Source: Bifidobacterium breve (GTDB lineage Bacteria; Actinomycetota; Actinomycetes; S36-B12). From it: a DNA stretch of 35,558 bases. Under the pieces are notes generated by a model that made no database searches, was not told the DNA's origin, and saw only the letters and a list, made by a program, of their open reading frames with translations. The DNA lies in NCBI GenBank assembly GCA_945885645.1, contig CAMCYV010000003.1:1-35558 (forward strand). The letters run 5' to 3'. Positions 1-9,549 of the stretch are shown here, in pieces (positions within the stretch are counted from its first letter, which is position 1; every line of letters starts with the position of its first letter). Made by a program: the position numbers and the translations under genes.

Positions 1-245
1 TCCGCGTTACACAATTGATGAACTCGGTGATTGCGCAAAGCGCCGAGATGGGTGCCCTACCTATTTTGTTTGCGGCCACCGCTCCTGGATTGCCCAATGA
101 CAGTTTTGTTGGTCCGGCCGATAAATGGCAAACCCGCGGCTACCCCACCTTGGTGGATCGAACCGATGCCGCCAAAGATCCCCTTTCAGCACGAAGGCTG
201 TGGGATTGGTCCGAAGAAATCACCGGAGTGAACTACCCGTTTTAG
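1..245 (+). CDS. Short-chain dehydrogenase/reductase, C-terminal fragment (5' end outside window)
   Basis: Open frame from base 3 to stop at 243-245; 'QSAEMGALPILFAATAPGLPNDSFVGP...RGYPTLVDRTDAAKDPLSARRLWDWSEEITGV' resembles the C-terminus of WWOX/retinol-dehydrogenase-like SDRs. Confidence 0.75.
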   Translation, partial: RVTQLMNSVIAQSAEMGALPILFAATAPGLPNDSFVGPADKWQTRGYPTLVDRTDAAKDPLSARRLWDWSEEITGVNYPF

Positions 246-1427
246 TTAGGTCAATCGACTGATCCACCTTCTGGACCCAATTCCCACGTACAGTGCAAGT
301 ACCGCACAAAGCGCGCCGGCTCCAAACACCACGGTAGTAATTGATGCAATACCGATGATCGGTCCCGCGCTTAACGCAGTAACACCCAAAGCACCAAACG
401 CAACCGCCAAGTAAGCAGAATAGATCTCAGCACGCCGATTTTTTGGAGAGATAATTCCAACGTAAGCAGCTGAACCCATTAGGCACAGCCCAGCTCCCGC
501 ACCCACCACCATGGAGCCAACAACCATGAGCCCGGCTATGGCAGTCAGTGATGCAATCATCACTGCCGTCCAACCCAACGCAACGGAACTCAGTCCAGCG
601 GTCATCGAAACGGCGGGGTGAAGGTTTCGACCAAAAATTTGAACGACGGCAAGCATGAGCAGGACAAGTGAGACGAGTAGACCTACATAAGCCTCAGAAG
701 TCCAACCAACTGTCCCAGCAAGATTGGAACCGAAGGAACCATAAATACCCATGCACAGGTTTGTTCCGAGAACGGTTGCCGCTGCGATGGAAAAAGTGAG
801 CCAGATTGAGCGAGGTAGGCGAATAGGCCGGACCAATCTCGCGTCCCGCTTGCGCGGTATAACGTCCTTGGATTTGATAAGTAACACTGCTGGAATGATT
901 AAAATAATGAACACCATGAGATAAGGCGCAATTAACGGATAGGGAGTTGCGTCAGCTAACGCGCCCGCCATGAGCGGTCCCACCGCAGATCCACCTGCCA
1001 CCGAAAGTGTGTTTACAAGGGATCCGCGGGATAGTCCGCCAGGGTGGGATTCCATTAACGTGGCAGCTCCCGCGCCTGCAGCCAATGCTGCTCCTATTCC
1101 TTGTAGGAAACGCCCCAACAGCAGAAGCGGGTACGACACCGCGAACATCATCGTGATGAGGGCAACAGCAATCAACAACGTTGCGATCAATAACGTGTCG
1201 CGGCGTCCGAAGCGATCAGATAGGCCTCCCAACAAGATAAGAGTGATAACCACGCCGATGGGATAAGCCGAAAAAGCTAGCCCAATATATCCATCACTGA
1301 TCCCCCACATTTGCTGATACAACGGGTATAAAGGTGTGGGAGTAAAGCTCATCACCATGACAACAAAAAGTAAAGTTGCTGTGCCCAATAGCAGTGGCCA
1401 CGGATGTGCCAGTGCTACCCGTCGCAT
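246..1427 (-). CDS. MFS transporter
   Basis: 393 aa, about 12 hydrophobic segments, MFS loop motif 'GGLSDRFGRRDTLL'. Confidence 0.9.
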   Translation of the reverse strand: MRRVALAHPWPLLLGTATLLFVVMVMSFTPTPLYPLYQQMWGISDGYIGLAFSAYPIGVVITLILLGGLSDRFGRRDTLLIATLLIAVALITMMFAVSYPLLLLGRFLQGIGAALAAGAGAATLMESHPGGLSRGSLVNTLSVAGGSAVGPLMAGALADATPYPLIAPYLMVFIILIIPAVLLIKSKDVIPRKRDARLVRPIRLPRSIWLTFSIAAATVLGTNLCMGIYGSFGSNLAGTVGWTSEAYVGLLVSLVLLMLAVVQIFGRNLHPAVSMTAGLSSVALGWTAVMIASLTAIAGLMVVGSMVVGAGAGLCLMGSAAYVGIISPKNRRAEIYSAYLAVAFGALGVTALSAGPIIGIASITTVVFGAGALCAVLALYVGIGSRRWISRLT

Positions 1428-1449
1428 CGAAAAGCCTTAATTAGCTCTG

Positions 1450-3840
1450 TTAACTCTGTGTTTCAAGTGCACCAATTGCCGCATTTACGATTGAACCAGA
1501 ATTGAGGTCATTGAGTTCGTAAAGGTCAGGGACGGTGCCGCTTTGCCCAAACCCATCAACACCCAAACTTGCGCCAGTTACTCCGAGCGCACTGCCGAGC
1601 CACGCTAAGGCGTGGCTCGCACCGTCTTGAATGGTGACAATCGGTGCCCGCTCTGGGAATGCAACTCGTAACGCCCCCGGGACACTCGGCGTCGTGGCAG
1701 TGCGGACTCCCTGCCGAATCGTTCGTTGCCAAGCGGTGTACCAACGATCAGGACTCGTAATGTCAACAACGTGAGCCGCAATTCCCTCTTCGGCTAACTC
1801 AGCTGAAGCTGCAAGCACTTCCGGCATTACTGCACCGCAGGCCACGAGGTGCACGATGGGCACGTGTTGGCCTTCATTGCGAAGTCCACAGAGTTCCGGG
1901 TAAGTTTCAAATGCGTCGACGAGGCGGTAGCCGCCGGAAAGTACCTGTCGACGAATAACCGGCTCTCCCATTCGCTCAACGGCTTTGGTAAATGCACCCT
2001 GATCAATAGGTCGCGTTGTGAGTCGGAAGTAATAAGCGCCCTCATTGCTTGGAGTTGCAGTTGGGTTGTGCACGTTTCCCGCAGCGATACGAGCTAGGGC
2101 ATCACACAACAACCAATCCAGTGCGCCACCAAATGTCGGTTCGATGTAGGTCAGATTGGGTAATTCCATCCCCACACTTGGAGTGATCGTCGACTGATGC
2201 GCGCCCCCCTCTGGCGCCAAAGTGACTCCACTGGGAGTACCTGCCACGATGAACCGCGCACCCGAGTAAACGGAATAAATGAGTGCATCGAGTCCGCGCA
2301 AGACAAACGGGTCGTACACCGTGCCAATGGGTAGTAGCGGTTGGCGAGAAAGATCCCACGACAAGCCGAGCTGGCCGAGGAGTAGGAAAAGGTTCATCTC
2401 CGAAATTCCAAGCTCAATATGCTGCCCGGTTGGGCCCTCCGCCCATTTCATCACTGGATCTTCCGACCACATTCGTCTCTCGGTTGGGCTAAAAACACCC
2501 ACTTTATTGATGAAGCCACCCAGGTTTGTGCTGGTCGCGACGTCTGGGGCTGTGGTCACCAAATAACGGCGCACGGATTCATCGCGCGCTAGGTCAACAA
2601 GAATTCGTCCAAATGCTTCTTGAGTACTCATGTCTTTATTGGTTCTCAGCCCCACGGAATTCGGGATCGTGACATCGAGTCGAGAATCGCGGGGTGCCCG
2701 GGTTAGCGATTCGCGCCGGCGATTACACAAAATTCCTGCTGGAGTTGCAGGATCAAATCGATCCCACTCGGTGTACTCCGTTAGGTCCAGACCAGTTCGC
2801 AATTTATGAATTTGCTCTTCGGTGAGCAACGCAGAGTGATTGCGTGGATGACCAGCCATGGGTAGACCCCAGCCTTTGACTGTGTAGGCAAAGATCACAC
2901 TGGGTCGATCCACCTCTTTTTCGCACGCTTCATAGGCCTCAATCAACGATGCCAAATCATGGCCTCCGAGGTCGGTAACAAGTGCTGTCAAGTCTTCATC
3001 GGGAATGTCACGGGTAAAAGCCTCGACTTCTGCTGGTGCACCTTCCAGAAAGCGTGCTCGAACTTCCGGGGCTGCGAGACCGAACAGAGACTGGTATTGC
3101 TCATTGGACATTTGATCAATCCAATCGCGCAGGCACTCACCTCCGGGCTGTTCAAAGGCTTGGCGTAACTTGCGGCCGTATTTCAACTCAATTACATGCC
3201 AACCCGCAGCCTCAAAGTGGCCACGCCATTGCATCATTCGGGTGCCAGGAACTACCCGGTCTAAAGATTGTCGATTGAAGTCGACAATCCACATGCTATT
3301 TCCGAGGCCCTCGGTTGCGTGATCTGCGATGGCCTCCCAGATATTTCCTTCATCGAGTTCGGCGTCACCGAGCAGGGCGATATAGCGGGAGGCGGTGCGG
3401 TCACCAAAATGCGCATCAACGTAACGCCTTGTTGTGGCTGCAAAAAGTGGCGCCGCAACTCCCAGACCGACGGAGCCCGTAGAGAAATCAACCTCGTCGG
3501 GATCCTTGGTGCGTGATGGATATGACTGTAAACCACCCTTAGCGCGCAATGTTGTCAAATAAGAACGATCGAGATTACCGAGGAGGTACTGGATCGAATG
3601 GAAAGCGGGTGAAGCATGTGGCTTGACCGATACGCGGTCTTCCGAATTGAGATAGTGGAAGTAGAGCGCGGTCAGCGCGCTAACCAGTGACGCACTTGAC
3701 GCCTGGTGGCCGCCAACCTTGATGCCATCAATATTGGGGCGTTCCCTATTTGCGTGATCAATCATTCGCACAGCAAGCCACAGCACGCGATTCTGAACTT
3801 CTTCCAGGACTTCTAACTCCTGTAAAGATTCATCTTTCAT
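1450..3840 (-). CDS. Homodimeric 2-oxoacid (pyruvate) dehydrogenase E1-like / transketolase-like ThDP enzyme
   Basis: About 796 aa (ORF opens at 3855; Met at 3840 also plausible). 'GGHQASSASLVSALTALYFHYL', 'KPHASPAFHSIQYLLG' and ThDP motif 'LLGDAELDEGNIWEAI..WIVDFNRQSLDRVVPG' are AceE-like. Confidence 0.88.
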   Translation of the reverse strand: MKDESLQELEVLEEVQNRVLWLAVRMIDHANRERPNIDGIKVGGHQASSASLVSALTALYFHYLNSEDRVSVKPHASPAFHSIQYLLGNLDRSYLTTLRAKGGLQSYPSRTKDPDEVDFSTGSVGLGVAAPLFAATTRRYVDAHFGDRTASRYIALLGDAELDEGNIWEAIADHATEGLGNSMWIVDFNRQSLDRVVPGTRMMQWRGHFEAAGWHVIELKYGRKLRQAFEQPGGECLRDWIDQMSNEQYQSLFGLAAPEVRARFLEGAPAEVEAFTRDIPDEDLTALVTDLGGHDLASLIEAYEACEKEVDRPSVIFAYTVKGWGLPMAGHPRNHSALLTEEQIHKLRTGLDLTEYTEWDRFDPATPAGILCNRRRESLTRAPRDSRLDVTIPNSVGLRTNKDMSTQEAFGRILVDLARDESVRRYLVTTAPDVATSTNLGGFINKVGVFSPTERRMWSEDPVMKWAEGPTGQHIELGISEMNLFLLLGQLGLSWDLSRQPLLPIGTVYDPFVLRGLDALIYSVYSGARFIVAGTPSGVTLAPEGGAHQSTITPSVGMELPNLTYIEPTFGGALDWLLCDALARIAAGNVHNPTATPSNEGAYYFRLTTRPIDQGAFTKAVERMGEPVIRRQVLSGGYRLVDAFETYPELCGLRNEGQHVPIVHLVACGAVMPEVLAASAELAEEGIAAHVVDITSPDRWYTAWQRTIRQGVRTATTPSVPGALRVAFPERAPIVTIQDGASHALAWLGSALGVTGASLGVDGFGQSGTVPDLYELNDLNSGSIVNAAIGALETQS

Positions 3841-3873
3841 CGTCACACCTCTCAATCCACCAGTTTTTTTACT

Positions 3874-4731
3874 TTAACGCGCTGCTAGTCCAAGTTCGAG
3901 TACTCGCCGCGCTGATCGAGCACTTGCTTCGTCAATCATTCGTCCATTCGCATCCAGGGCGACCCCAGATCCTTCCCGGATCGCCATGTTCATGCGATCG
4001 AGAAGATCTTGGGCGCCACTTAGCTGTTCACTGGTCGGTGTGAACATCTCATTTACGATCGTAACCTGATCTGGGTGAATGCAGGCCCTTCCGACAAAAC
4101 CTTGACCGATAACGGTTTGCGTTGAACTTCGGAAAGCATCAAGATCACGAAACTCGGTCGAAACCGGTCCAATGGGAGACAAAATCCCGGCCGCAATACT
4201 CTCAACCACGATCCGACTCCGGATCGGAGCCAAGTGCAGATCCACGTCGCCACTCAAACCAAGGTCTGCGGCAAGATCCACCTCCCCCACCTGAAGCTGT
4301 ACAACTCGCTGGGCTGACACGATGGAACTCAGCCGTGTCAGCCCAACCGCAGATTCAATTAAGGGAATAACCGGCCATTGACCCTCCACCAGGCCATGTT
4401 CTTTTTCGGCGGACAAGAGGACCTTAATAATCGGAGTCAACTCAGATGGATCATCGACTTTGGGCACACAAATCCCGGTCAATCCAGGAAGTGCCACGGC
4501 TGCAGTGTCATCTACACCCATGGCGCCTTGATTAACCCGAACCCAGACCTGCGCACGGCCATGATCACCGTTTCGTACCCAGTCGGCTACGAGCGACCGC
4601 GCTTCAACCTTACGATCGAGTGAAACAGCATCCTCGAGATCGAGGACGAGCGCATCTGCACCCTTTGCAACCGCTTTTTCGAATCGCTCTGGCCGGTCAC
4701 CCGGTACATAGAGCCAACTGCGCACAATCAC
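3874..4731 (-). CDS. HpcH/HpaI-CitE family CoA-ester lyase
   Basis: 'RSWLYVPGDRPERFEKAVAKGADALVLDLEDAV', 'LIESAVGL', 'GRACIHPDQV' are CitE/malyl-CoA lyase-type signatures. Confidence 0.9.
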   Translation of the reverse strand: MIVRSWLYVPGDRPERFEKAVAKGADALVLDLEDAVSLDRKVEARSLVADWVRNGDHGRAQVWVRVNQGAMGVDDTAAVALPGLTGICVPKVDDPSELTPIIKVLLSAEKEHGLVEGQWPVIPLIESAVGLTRLSSIVSAQRVVQLQVGEVDLAADLGLSGDVDLHLAPIRSRIVVESIAAGILSPIGPVSTEFRDLDAFRSSTQTVIGQGFVGRACIHPDQVTIVNEMFTPTSEQLSGAQDLLDRMNMAIREGSGVALDANGRMIDEASARSARRVLELGLAAR

Positions 4732-5891
4732 TTAACTGAAGTCTTTCCAGAAATTAGAGACTTGGCGATGATCGTCTTCATGATGTCGTTAGTTCCCTCG
4801 CCGATGCTCATCAAAATCGCATCACGGTAGAGACGCTCAACTACGTATTCGGTTGAGTAGCCATAGCCACCATGAACACGCATTGCCTCCATCGAAGCTG
4901 AAATTGCTGCTTCGGATGCGAAGTACTTGGCCATACCGGCTTCCATGTCGACTCTCTCGCCATTGTCTGCCTTTGACGCTGCCCAATAGGTGAGGAGTCG
5001 CGCAGCTTGAAGGTTGGTAGCAATATCTGCCAACTTCAACTGGATCGCCTGGAAATCTGAAATCGGTTGACCGAATGCTTCGCGCTGCTTTGAGTAAGAC
5101 AATGCTGCATCCCACGCGGCCTGCGCGATACCCACGCTGCGTGCGGCTATGTTCAATCGGCCTATCTCAAGCCCGGAGAGAACCTGCTGCATTCCTCGGC
5201 CTTCAACACCACCGAGTAAAGCCGAAACCGGGACTCGGACATTGTCGAGAATTACTTCGCAGGACTCAGTTCCCTTGTAACCAAGTTTTCCAATGTCCTT
5301 GCTGACCGAGAATCCTTCGGATGTTGCATCAACGAGCATTACACTCATGCCTTTGTGGCGTGGCTCAGCGGTTGGATCGGTCTTGACCAGCACCGGAAGA
5401 ACATTGGCGTGACGGGCGTTAGTAATCCATGTCTTTGTGCCGTTAATGACGTAATGATCACCATCGAGGCGGGCTGTTGTCGCGATGCCCTGAAGGTCAG
5501 TTCCTGCACCTGGCTCAGTGAGTCCAATTCCGGTGCGCCATTCGCCCGTTGCTAACTTCGGCAGGATCGAGCTCTTCTGCTCCTCGGTACCGTGATGGGC
5601 AATCATCCAGGCTGCAAGCCCATGGCTGCCCAAGATTCCAGCGATACCCATCCAGCCCCTGGCAATTTCTTCGTACACCAGACAGAAAGACACCATGTCC
5701 AGGTTGAGACCGCCATATTCCTCGGGAATAGTGATACCAAAGAGACCCATCGCTTTCATATGGTCAACAATTTCAGTTGGATACCGACCTGAATGCTCCC
5801 ACTCAATTGCTACCGGCATGATCTCTTTGTCTACGAAGGACCGAAGTGCCTTTTGAAAAGCTCTTTGTTCCTCATTTAATCCGAAATCCAT
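4728..5891 (-). CDS. Acyl-CoA dehydrogenase
   Basis: 'GIGLTEPGAGTDLQGIATTARLDGDHYVINGTKTWITNA', 'MRVHGGYGYSTEYVVERLYRDA', 'IGEGTNDI' (catalytic Glu context present). Confidence 0.95.
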   Translation of the reverse strand: MDFGLNEEQRAFQKALRSFVDKEIMPVAIEWEHSGRYPTEIVDHMKAMGLFGITIPEEYGGLNLDMVSFCLVYEEIARGWMGIAGILGSHGLAAWMIAHHGTEEQKSSILPKLATGEWRTGIGLTEPGAGTDLQGIATTARLDGDHYVINGTKTWITNARHANVLPVLVKTDPTAEPRHKGMSVMLVDATSEGFSVSKDIGKLGYKGTESCEVILDNVRVPVSALLGGVEGRGMQQVLSGLEIGRLNIAARSVGIAQAAWDAALSYSKQREAFGQPISDFQAIQLKLADIATNLQAARLLTYWAASKADNGERVDMEAGMAKYFASEAAISASMEAMRVHGGYGYSTEYVVERLYRDAILMSIGEGTNDIMKTIIAKSLISGKTSVK

Positions 5892-5908
5892 TACTGATCT
5901 CCTTTTAC

Positions 5909-6319
5909 TTATTGTTGTTTACTGTTAATTACTTGGAAAACTGGAAGTTGATGCCCGTCACTGAGAGAATCCCAAGCAAGGGTCACGGGTAAATCACAGG
6001 CAAGTTCAGATTCTTCTGCTCCAACAATGCGTGTCAACATGGTGGGGCCCTCAGATAGTTGAACTCGGGCAATGACATACGGGGCTGTGAAGGCCGGGCT
6101 GGGTGCTCGATGTACAACGGTATAACTGTCAACAACGCCTTGGCCGGCAGACTCCACCCAGTGGAGTTGGCTGCCTGCACATTGAATGCAGACCGCTCGC
6201 GGGTAGTGCTGGACATGTTGGCACTCGAGGCACGTTTGCAACAGAAATTTGCCCTCTTTTGTTGCTTCCCACCATGGGGTGGTGATGTCATCGGGAATTG
6301 GCAACACTTGTTCGCTCAT
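5909..6319 (-). CDS. DUF35 / Zn-ribbon OB-fold acyl-CoA-associated protein
   Basis: 136 aa with zinc-ribbon 'CLECQHVQHYPRAVCIQC' then OB-fold-like C-terminus; adjacent to thiolase-like gene with 4-nt overlap. Confidence 0.9.
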   Translation of the reverse strand: MSEQVLPIPDDITTPWWEATKEGKFLLQTCLECQHVQHYPRAVCIQCAGSQLHWVESAGQGVVDSYTVVHRAPSPAFTAPYVIARVQLSEGPTMLTRIVGAEESELACDLPVTLAWDSLSDGHQLPVFQVINSKQQ

Positions 6320-7461
6320 CGGTCCACCCCTAACAAAACTGTTGCGTGAGTCGATAATATTCCGCCGGTTCCGTGTGCCAGAGCAACCTGCGGATTGCTC
6401 ACTTGGCGAGCACCCGCTTCACCACGCAATTGACGCACTGCTTCGACGAGTAACAAAACACCGTATTGCCCTGGGTGACAGTAGGAAAGTCCGCCACCAC
6501 TTGTATTCAGGGGAATGTCTCCACCTGGTCGAACTCGATCCGAAGCAACAAGGGATGCTGCTTCACCTGGTTCACAAAACCCGAGTGCCTCTAAACTCAA
6601 AAGCACCGTAATTGTGAAGGAGTCGTAGAGAGCGACAACATCAACGTCGGAAGGGCTTAATCCCGCAAGCGAAAATGCAGCTTTCCCGCTAGCGACCGCA
6701 CCCGTTGGCAGAAGTGGCACTTGGCTCATCGAAGTATTGGTGGTCGATTCCCCGTATCCGAGAATTTGAACGGGCGGCTTTGCCAAATCACGGGCTCGTT
6801 CCAATGAAGTTACCACGACCGCACCACCGCCATCGGTCACCAAGCAACAGTCTGCGGTCGTCAGTGGTGACGACATCATGGGGGCTGCAAGTACTTCATC
6901 TACCGTCAAAGGCCCAGCGTCGTATCGAAACGCTTTCGGGTTAAGCAATGCCCACTCCCGCGCGAGCACCGCGACTTGGGCCAAATCAGCGCGAGTAGCT
7001 CCATAGTCATGCATGTATCGCTGGGCCGCCATGGCGTAGTAAGACAGTGGGAACAGCGGACCGTATGGGCTTTCGAATTGCGCCTCGGGTGTGTGGGTTT
7101 CCACAACTCCCCCGAGTGAACGGGAGCGCGCTGATCGTTGATTCGAAGCAAAGGAGATCACGATGGTTGAGGCTTGCCCCGCAGCGATTGCCTGAGATGC
7201 TCGGGCAATATACATCTCGTAGGCACTGCCGCCTGCAAAAGTTGAATCGCTCCAACTTGGCTGGATGCCCAGATAGTCAGCGACCTGAGTTGCTGAGAAC
7301 CGCGAAACCCCACTGGTTGCAAGACCATCAACGTCGGATAAAGACAATCCAGCATCGGCCAAGGCTCGGGTGATGGCCTGCGACTGCAGTGTAAGTATCG
7401 ACGCGTTAGTGACTCCAAGATCGGACTCAGCAGCGCCGACAATAGCCGTGTTTGCACTCAC
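6316..7461 (-). CDS. Thiolase-like (SCP-x/Ltp-type) protein, probably an aldolase-type partner of DUF35
   Basis: 'AIVGAAESDLG', 'SDSTFAGGSAYEMYIARASQAIAAGQAS', 'NTSGGGLSYCHPGQYGVLLLVEAVRQLRGEAGARQV'; no obvious nucleophilic Cys at the usual site. Confidence 0.88.
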   Translation of the reverse strand: MSANTAIVGAAESDLGVTNASILTLQSQAITRALADAGLSLSDVDGLATSGVSRFSATQVADYLGIQPSWSDSTFAGGSAYEMYIARASQAIAAGQASTIVISFASNQRSARSRSLGGVVETHTPEAQFESPYGPLFPLSYYAMAAQRYMHDYGATRADLAQVAVLAREWALLNPKAFRYDAGPLTVDEVLAAPMMSSPLTTADCCLVTDGGGAVVVTSLERARDLAKPPVQILGYGESTTNTSMSQVPLLPTGAVASGKAAFSLAGLSPSDVDVVALYDSFTITVLLSLEALGFCEPGEAASLVASDRVRPGGDIPLNTSGGGLSYCHPGQYGVLLLVEAVRQLRGEAGARQVSNPQVALAHGTGGILSTHATVLLGVDR

Positions 7462-7865
7462 GAAAGTTTCACCTCCGCATGACCACTTGCTGCAGTCCCC
7501 ACAACTTCTCCTTCAGAATCGAGGATATGCACGGTGAGGTCACACTGCAGTACACCTGACTCGACAGATACTGTGACGCCGTCACAACGGACAGCGCTTC
7601 CCGCCTCCACCGGCGTTAAGAATCGGAAACCAAGTTTTGTGAGCCGGGCGTCAGGTCCAACCCAGTCTTGTATGCATTGAGCCATGAGCGCACCGAGCAT
7701 CTGTCCGTCAACGATCGGTGCCACAAACCCAGTGCTACGGATGTAATCCATGTCGTAATGCAATCGATGCCAGTCCCACGTGGCCCCTGCATAAGCGACC
7801 ATGTCGGTAATGTCGATCCGTCGATCCAGTGGCGGCACTGGTGTTCCCGCAATCAACGAAGTCAT
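7458..7865 (-). CDS. MaoC-like hot-dog dehydratase/hydratase (short subunit)
   Basis: 'YAGATWDWHRLHYDMDYIRSTGFVAPIVDGQM'; start at 7865 (MTSLIAGT) gives a 4-nt overlap with the upstream gene. Confidence 0.88.
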   Translation of the reverse strand: MTSLIAGTPVPPLDRRIDITDMVAYAGATWDWHRLHYDMDYIRSTGFVAPIVDGQMLGALMAQCIQDWVGPDARLTKLGFRFLTPVEAGSAVRCDGVTVSVESGVLQCDLTVHILDSEGEVVGTAASGHAEVKLS

Positions 7866-8368
7866 GATGCGATCCCTCGAGACTGGCAAATCAAGGTCTC
7901 TACATTAGTAACCAGCAGCTCGCCAAGTTGATTTGTGTATTCCGCGATTGAAGTCACAATCACCATCGGTGTTCCCTTGGATGACGTTCGCTCAACCATG
8001 TCATCGATTCGCCACGTGACGGTGAGAATGTCCTCGGGGCGCACTGCTTGATGAAAAGTGTATTCATTTCCACCGCGCAGCAGCCGCGTTCTAGGAACTT
8101 CGAGGTCCCAACCGTGCCCTGCATATCCCGTCGATTCCTTCGGCAAATTTGCGTATTGATTCGTTTCGCATACGAGTGTGGGTGGAGCAATGACTCCGTC
8201 GTAACCGTGCTCTCGGGCAAAATGATCGTCCGTGTATAGGGGGTTGTGATCACCGATGGCTAACGCGAAATATCGAAATGCAGCCTTCCCTATAGGTTCG
8301 GGTGCGACATAGACCCGTGTCTCGCCAATGCGAGCTCTCAGTTCACCTGTCAGAATTGTGTCGCTCAT
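7862..8368 (-). CDS. MaoC-like protein, FAS1-type N-terminal dehydratase-like
   Basis: 'FRYFALAIGDHNPLYTDDHFAREHGYDGVIAPPTLV'; start at 8368 (MSDTILTG) gives an ATGA overlap with upstream stop. Longer ORF to 8452 is likely over-extended. Confidence 0.88.
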   Translation of the reverse strand: MSDTILTGELRARIGETRVYVAPEPIGKAAFRYFALAIGDHNPLYTDDHFAREHGYDGVIAPPTLVCETNQYANLPKESTGYAGHGWDLEVPRTRLLRGGNEYTFHQAVRPEDILTVTWRIDDMVERTSSKGTPMVIVTSIAEYTNQLGELLVTNVETLICQSRGIAS

Positions 8369-9549
8369 ATAAATATCGCCATGGGGTCGACCTCTATCAG
8401 GAATTCGGGACGCAATAATCCTGAGCAAATTGCGCCGGTTGACGCGGGCCACGGTTCACGAAGTGCCTCCTTACGAACTTCGGCAACGCGCCGGTAATCC
8501 GACAATCCCTCTTTGCAGACATATTCGATCGTCTTGATCAGGTTTTCAGGTCCACCACCTGCAGCCTTCAGTACTTGATTTATTGATTCATAAACGTATT
8601 CGGTCTGTGCGAGTAGATCATCAGGGAAGAGTGCCTCTTGGGTCTGCGGATCCAGCGCTGCAAAACCCGACATGAACAGTACGCGTCCGGCCTTCACACC
8701 GGGGTTGTAAGTGAGGGTTTCGTATCGGGACCACCCTGGATTAACGGCCACCGGGGTGTGGCGTGAAGCAATAACGTCGATCGCGACGAGAACACCCGGT
8801 GCGTGAAGCCGGTCCATCAAGATTCCCGCCGCACCTGGGTACACAGGGCCGAGTAATTCTTTTCGTGGGCGCCCACACTTCCGGTAGAGATCACGACTTG
8901 CCGTGGTGGTGTAGTCAATTGTTTTTACAACGTGGGAAAGATCTAGCCCAATTCCCCCGAGTAGTTCACCTGCACGCTCGAGACAGTACCGATACTGACC
9001 TGCGAAATCACCCTCTGCGACTAGATTGCCTTTATCGTCGATGGGCAGCATGGTGGGCAAATAAATTGTGCCATCGGTAACTTCGTTGATCACGGTACGA
9101 TGTAACGTGCTATCTGGTTGGGTGATTGCCGTTTGCACCTTGTTCTTAGTTGCCGTGACTTCGATTTCAATAAAGGCAGCGGGTCGAAGAAGTCGCTCAA
9201 CCATCACGGTCACGACAGTCGGGTTGTTGTCGCCAAAAATGCGTTTACGAACCGATACGGCTTCGTCATAGTGATCGGCGCCGTGCTCGGTAACGTTTTC
9301 CACAACTCGAACTACATCGTTGAAGTCAAATCCAGCAGCATTCAAGATTACTTCAATTTTGGCGTAAGCGGTTGTTGCCTGTTCGGTCATTCCACCACGA
9401 ACGACCATGTGCTTGGTTTCTGGGTCATACTCTGACGCTGAGTGACCAGATAACCATGCAGTCGTCCCATCGGTCAATCCGAGTGAAAATGAGTATTCTT
9501 CATAACGGAACCACGGAAAAGTTTCGGGTTGTATCGCCTGTATGGTCAT
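8365..9549 (-). CDS. Rid-family (RidA/YER057c/UK114) protein with three tandem Rid domains
   Basis: 394 aa; three segments of ~120-135 aa each ending in a related motif: 'VERLLRPAAFIEIEV', 'MDRLHAPGVLVAIDV', 'CSGLLRPEFLIEVDP'. Confidence 0.85.
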   Translation of the reverse strand: MTIQAIQPETFPWFRYEEYSFSLGLTDGTTAWLSGHSASEYDPETKHMVVRGGMTEQATTAYAKIEVILNAAGFDFNDVVRVVENVTEHGADHYDEAVSVRKRIFGDNNPTVVTVMVERLLRPAAFIEIEVTATKNKVQTAITQPDSTLHRTVINEVTDGTIYLPTMLPIDDKGNLVAEGDFAGQYRYCLERAGELLGGIGLDLSHVVKTIDYTTTASRDLYRKCGRPRKELLGPVYPGAAGILMDRLHAPGVLVAIDVIASRHTPVAVNPGWSRYETLTYNPGVKAGRVLFMSGFAALDPQTQEALFPDDLLAQTEYVYESINQVLKAAGGGPENLIKTIEYVCKEGLSDYRRVAEVRKEALREPWPASTGAICSGLLRPEFLIEVDPMAIFI

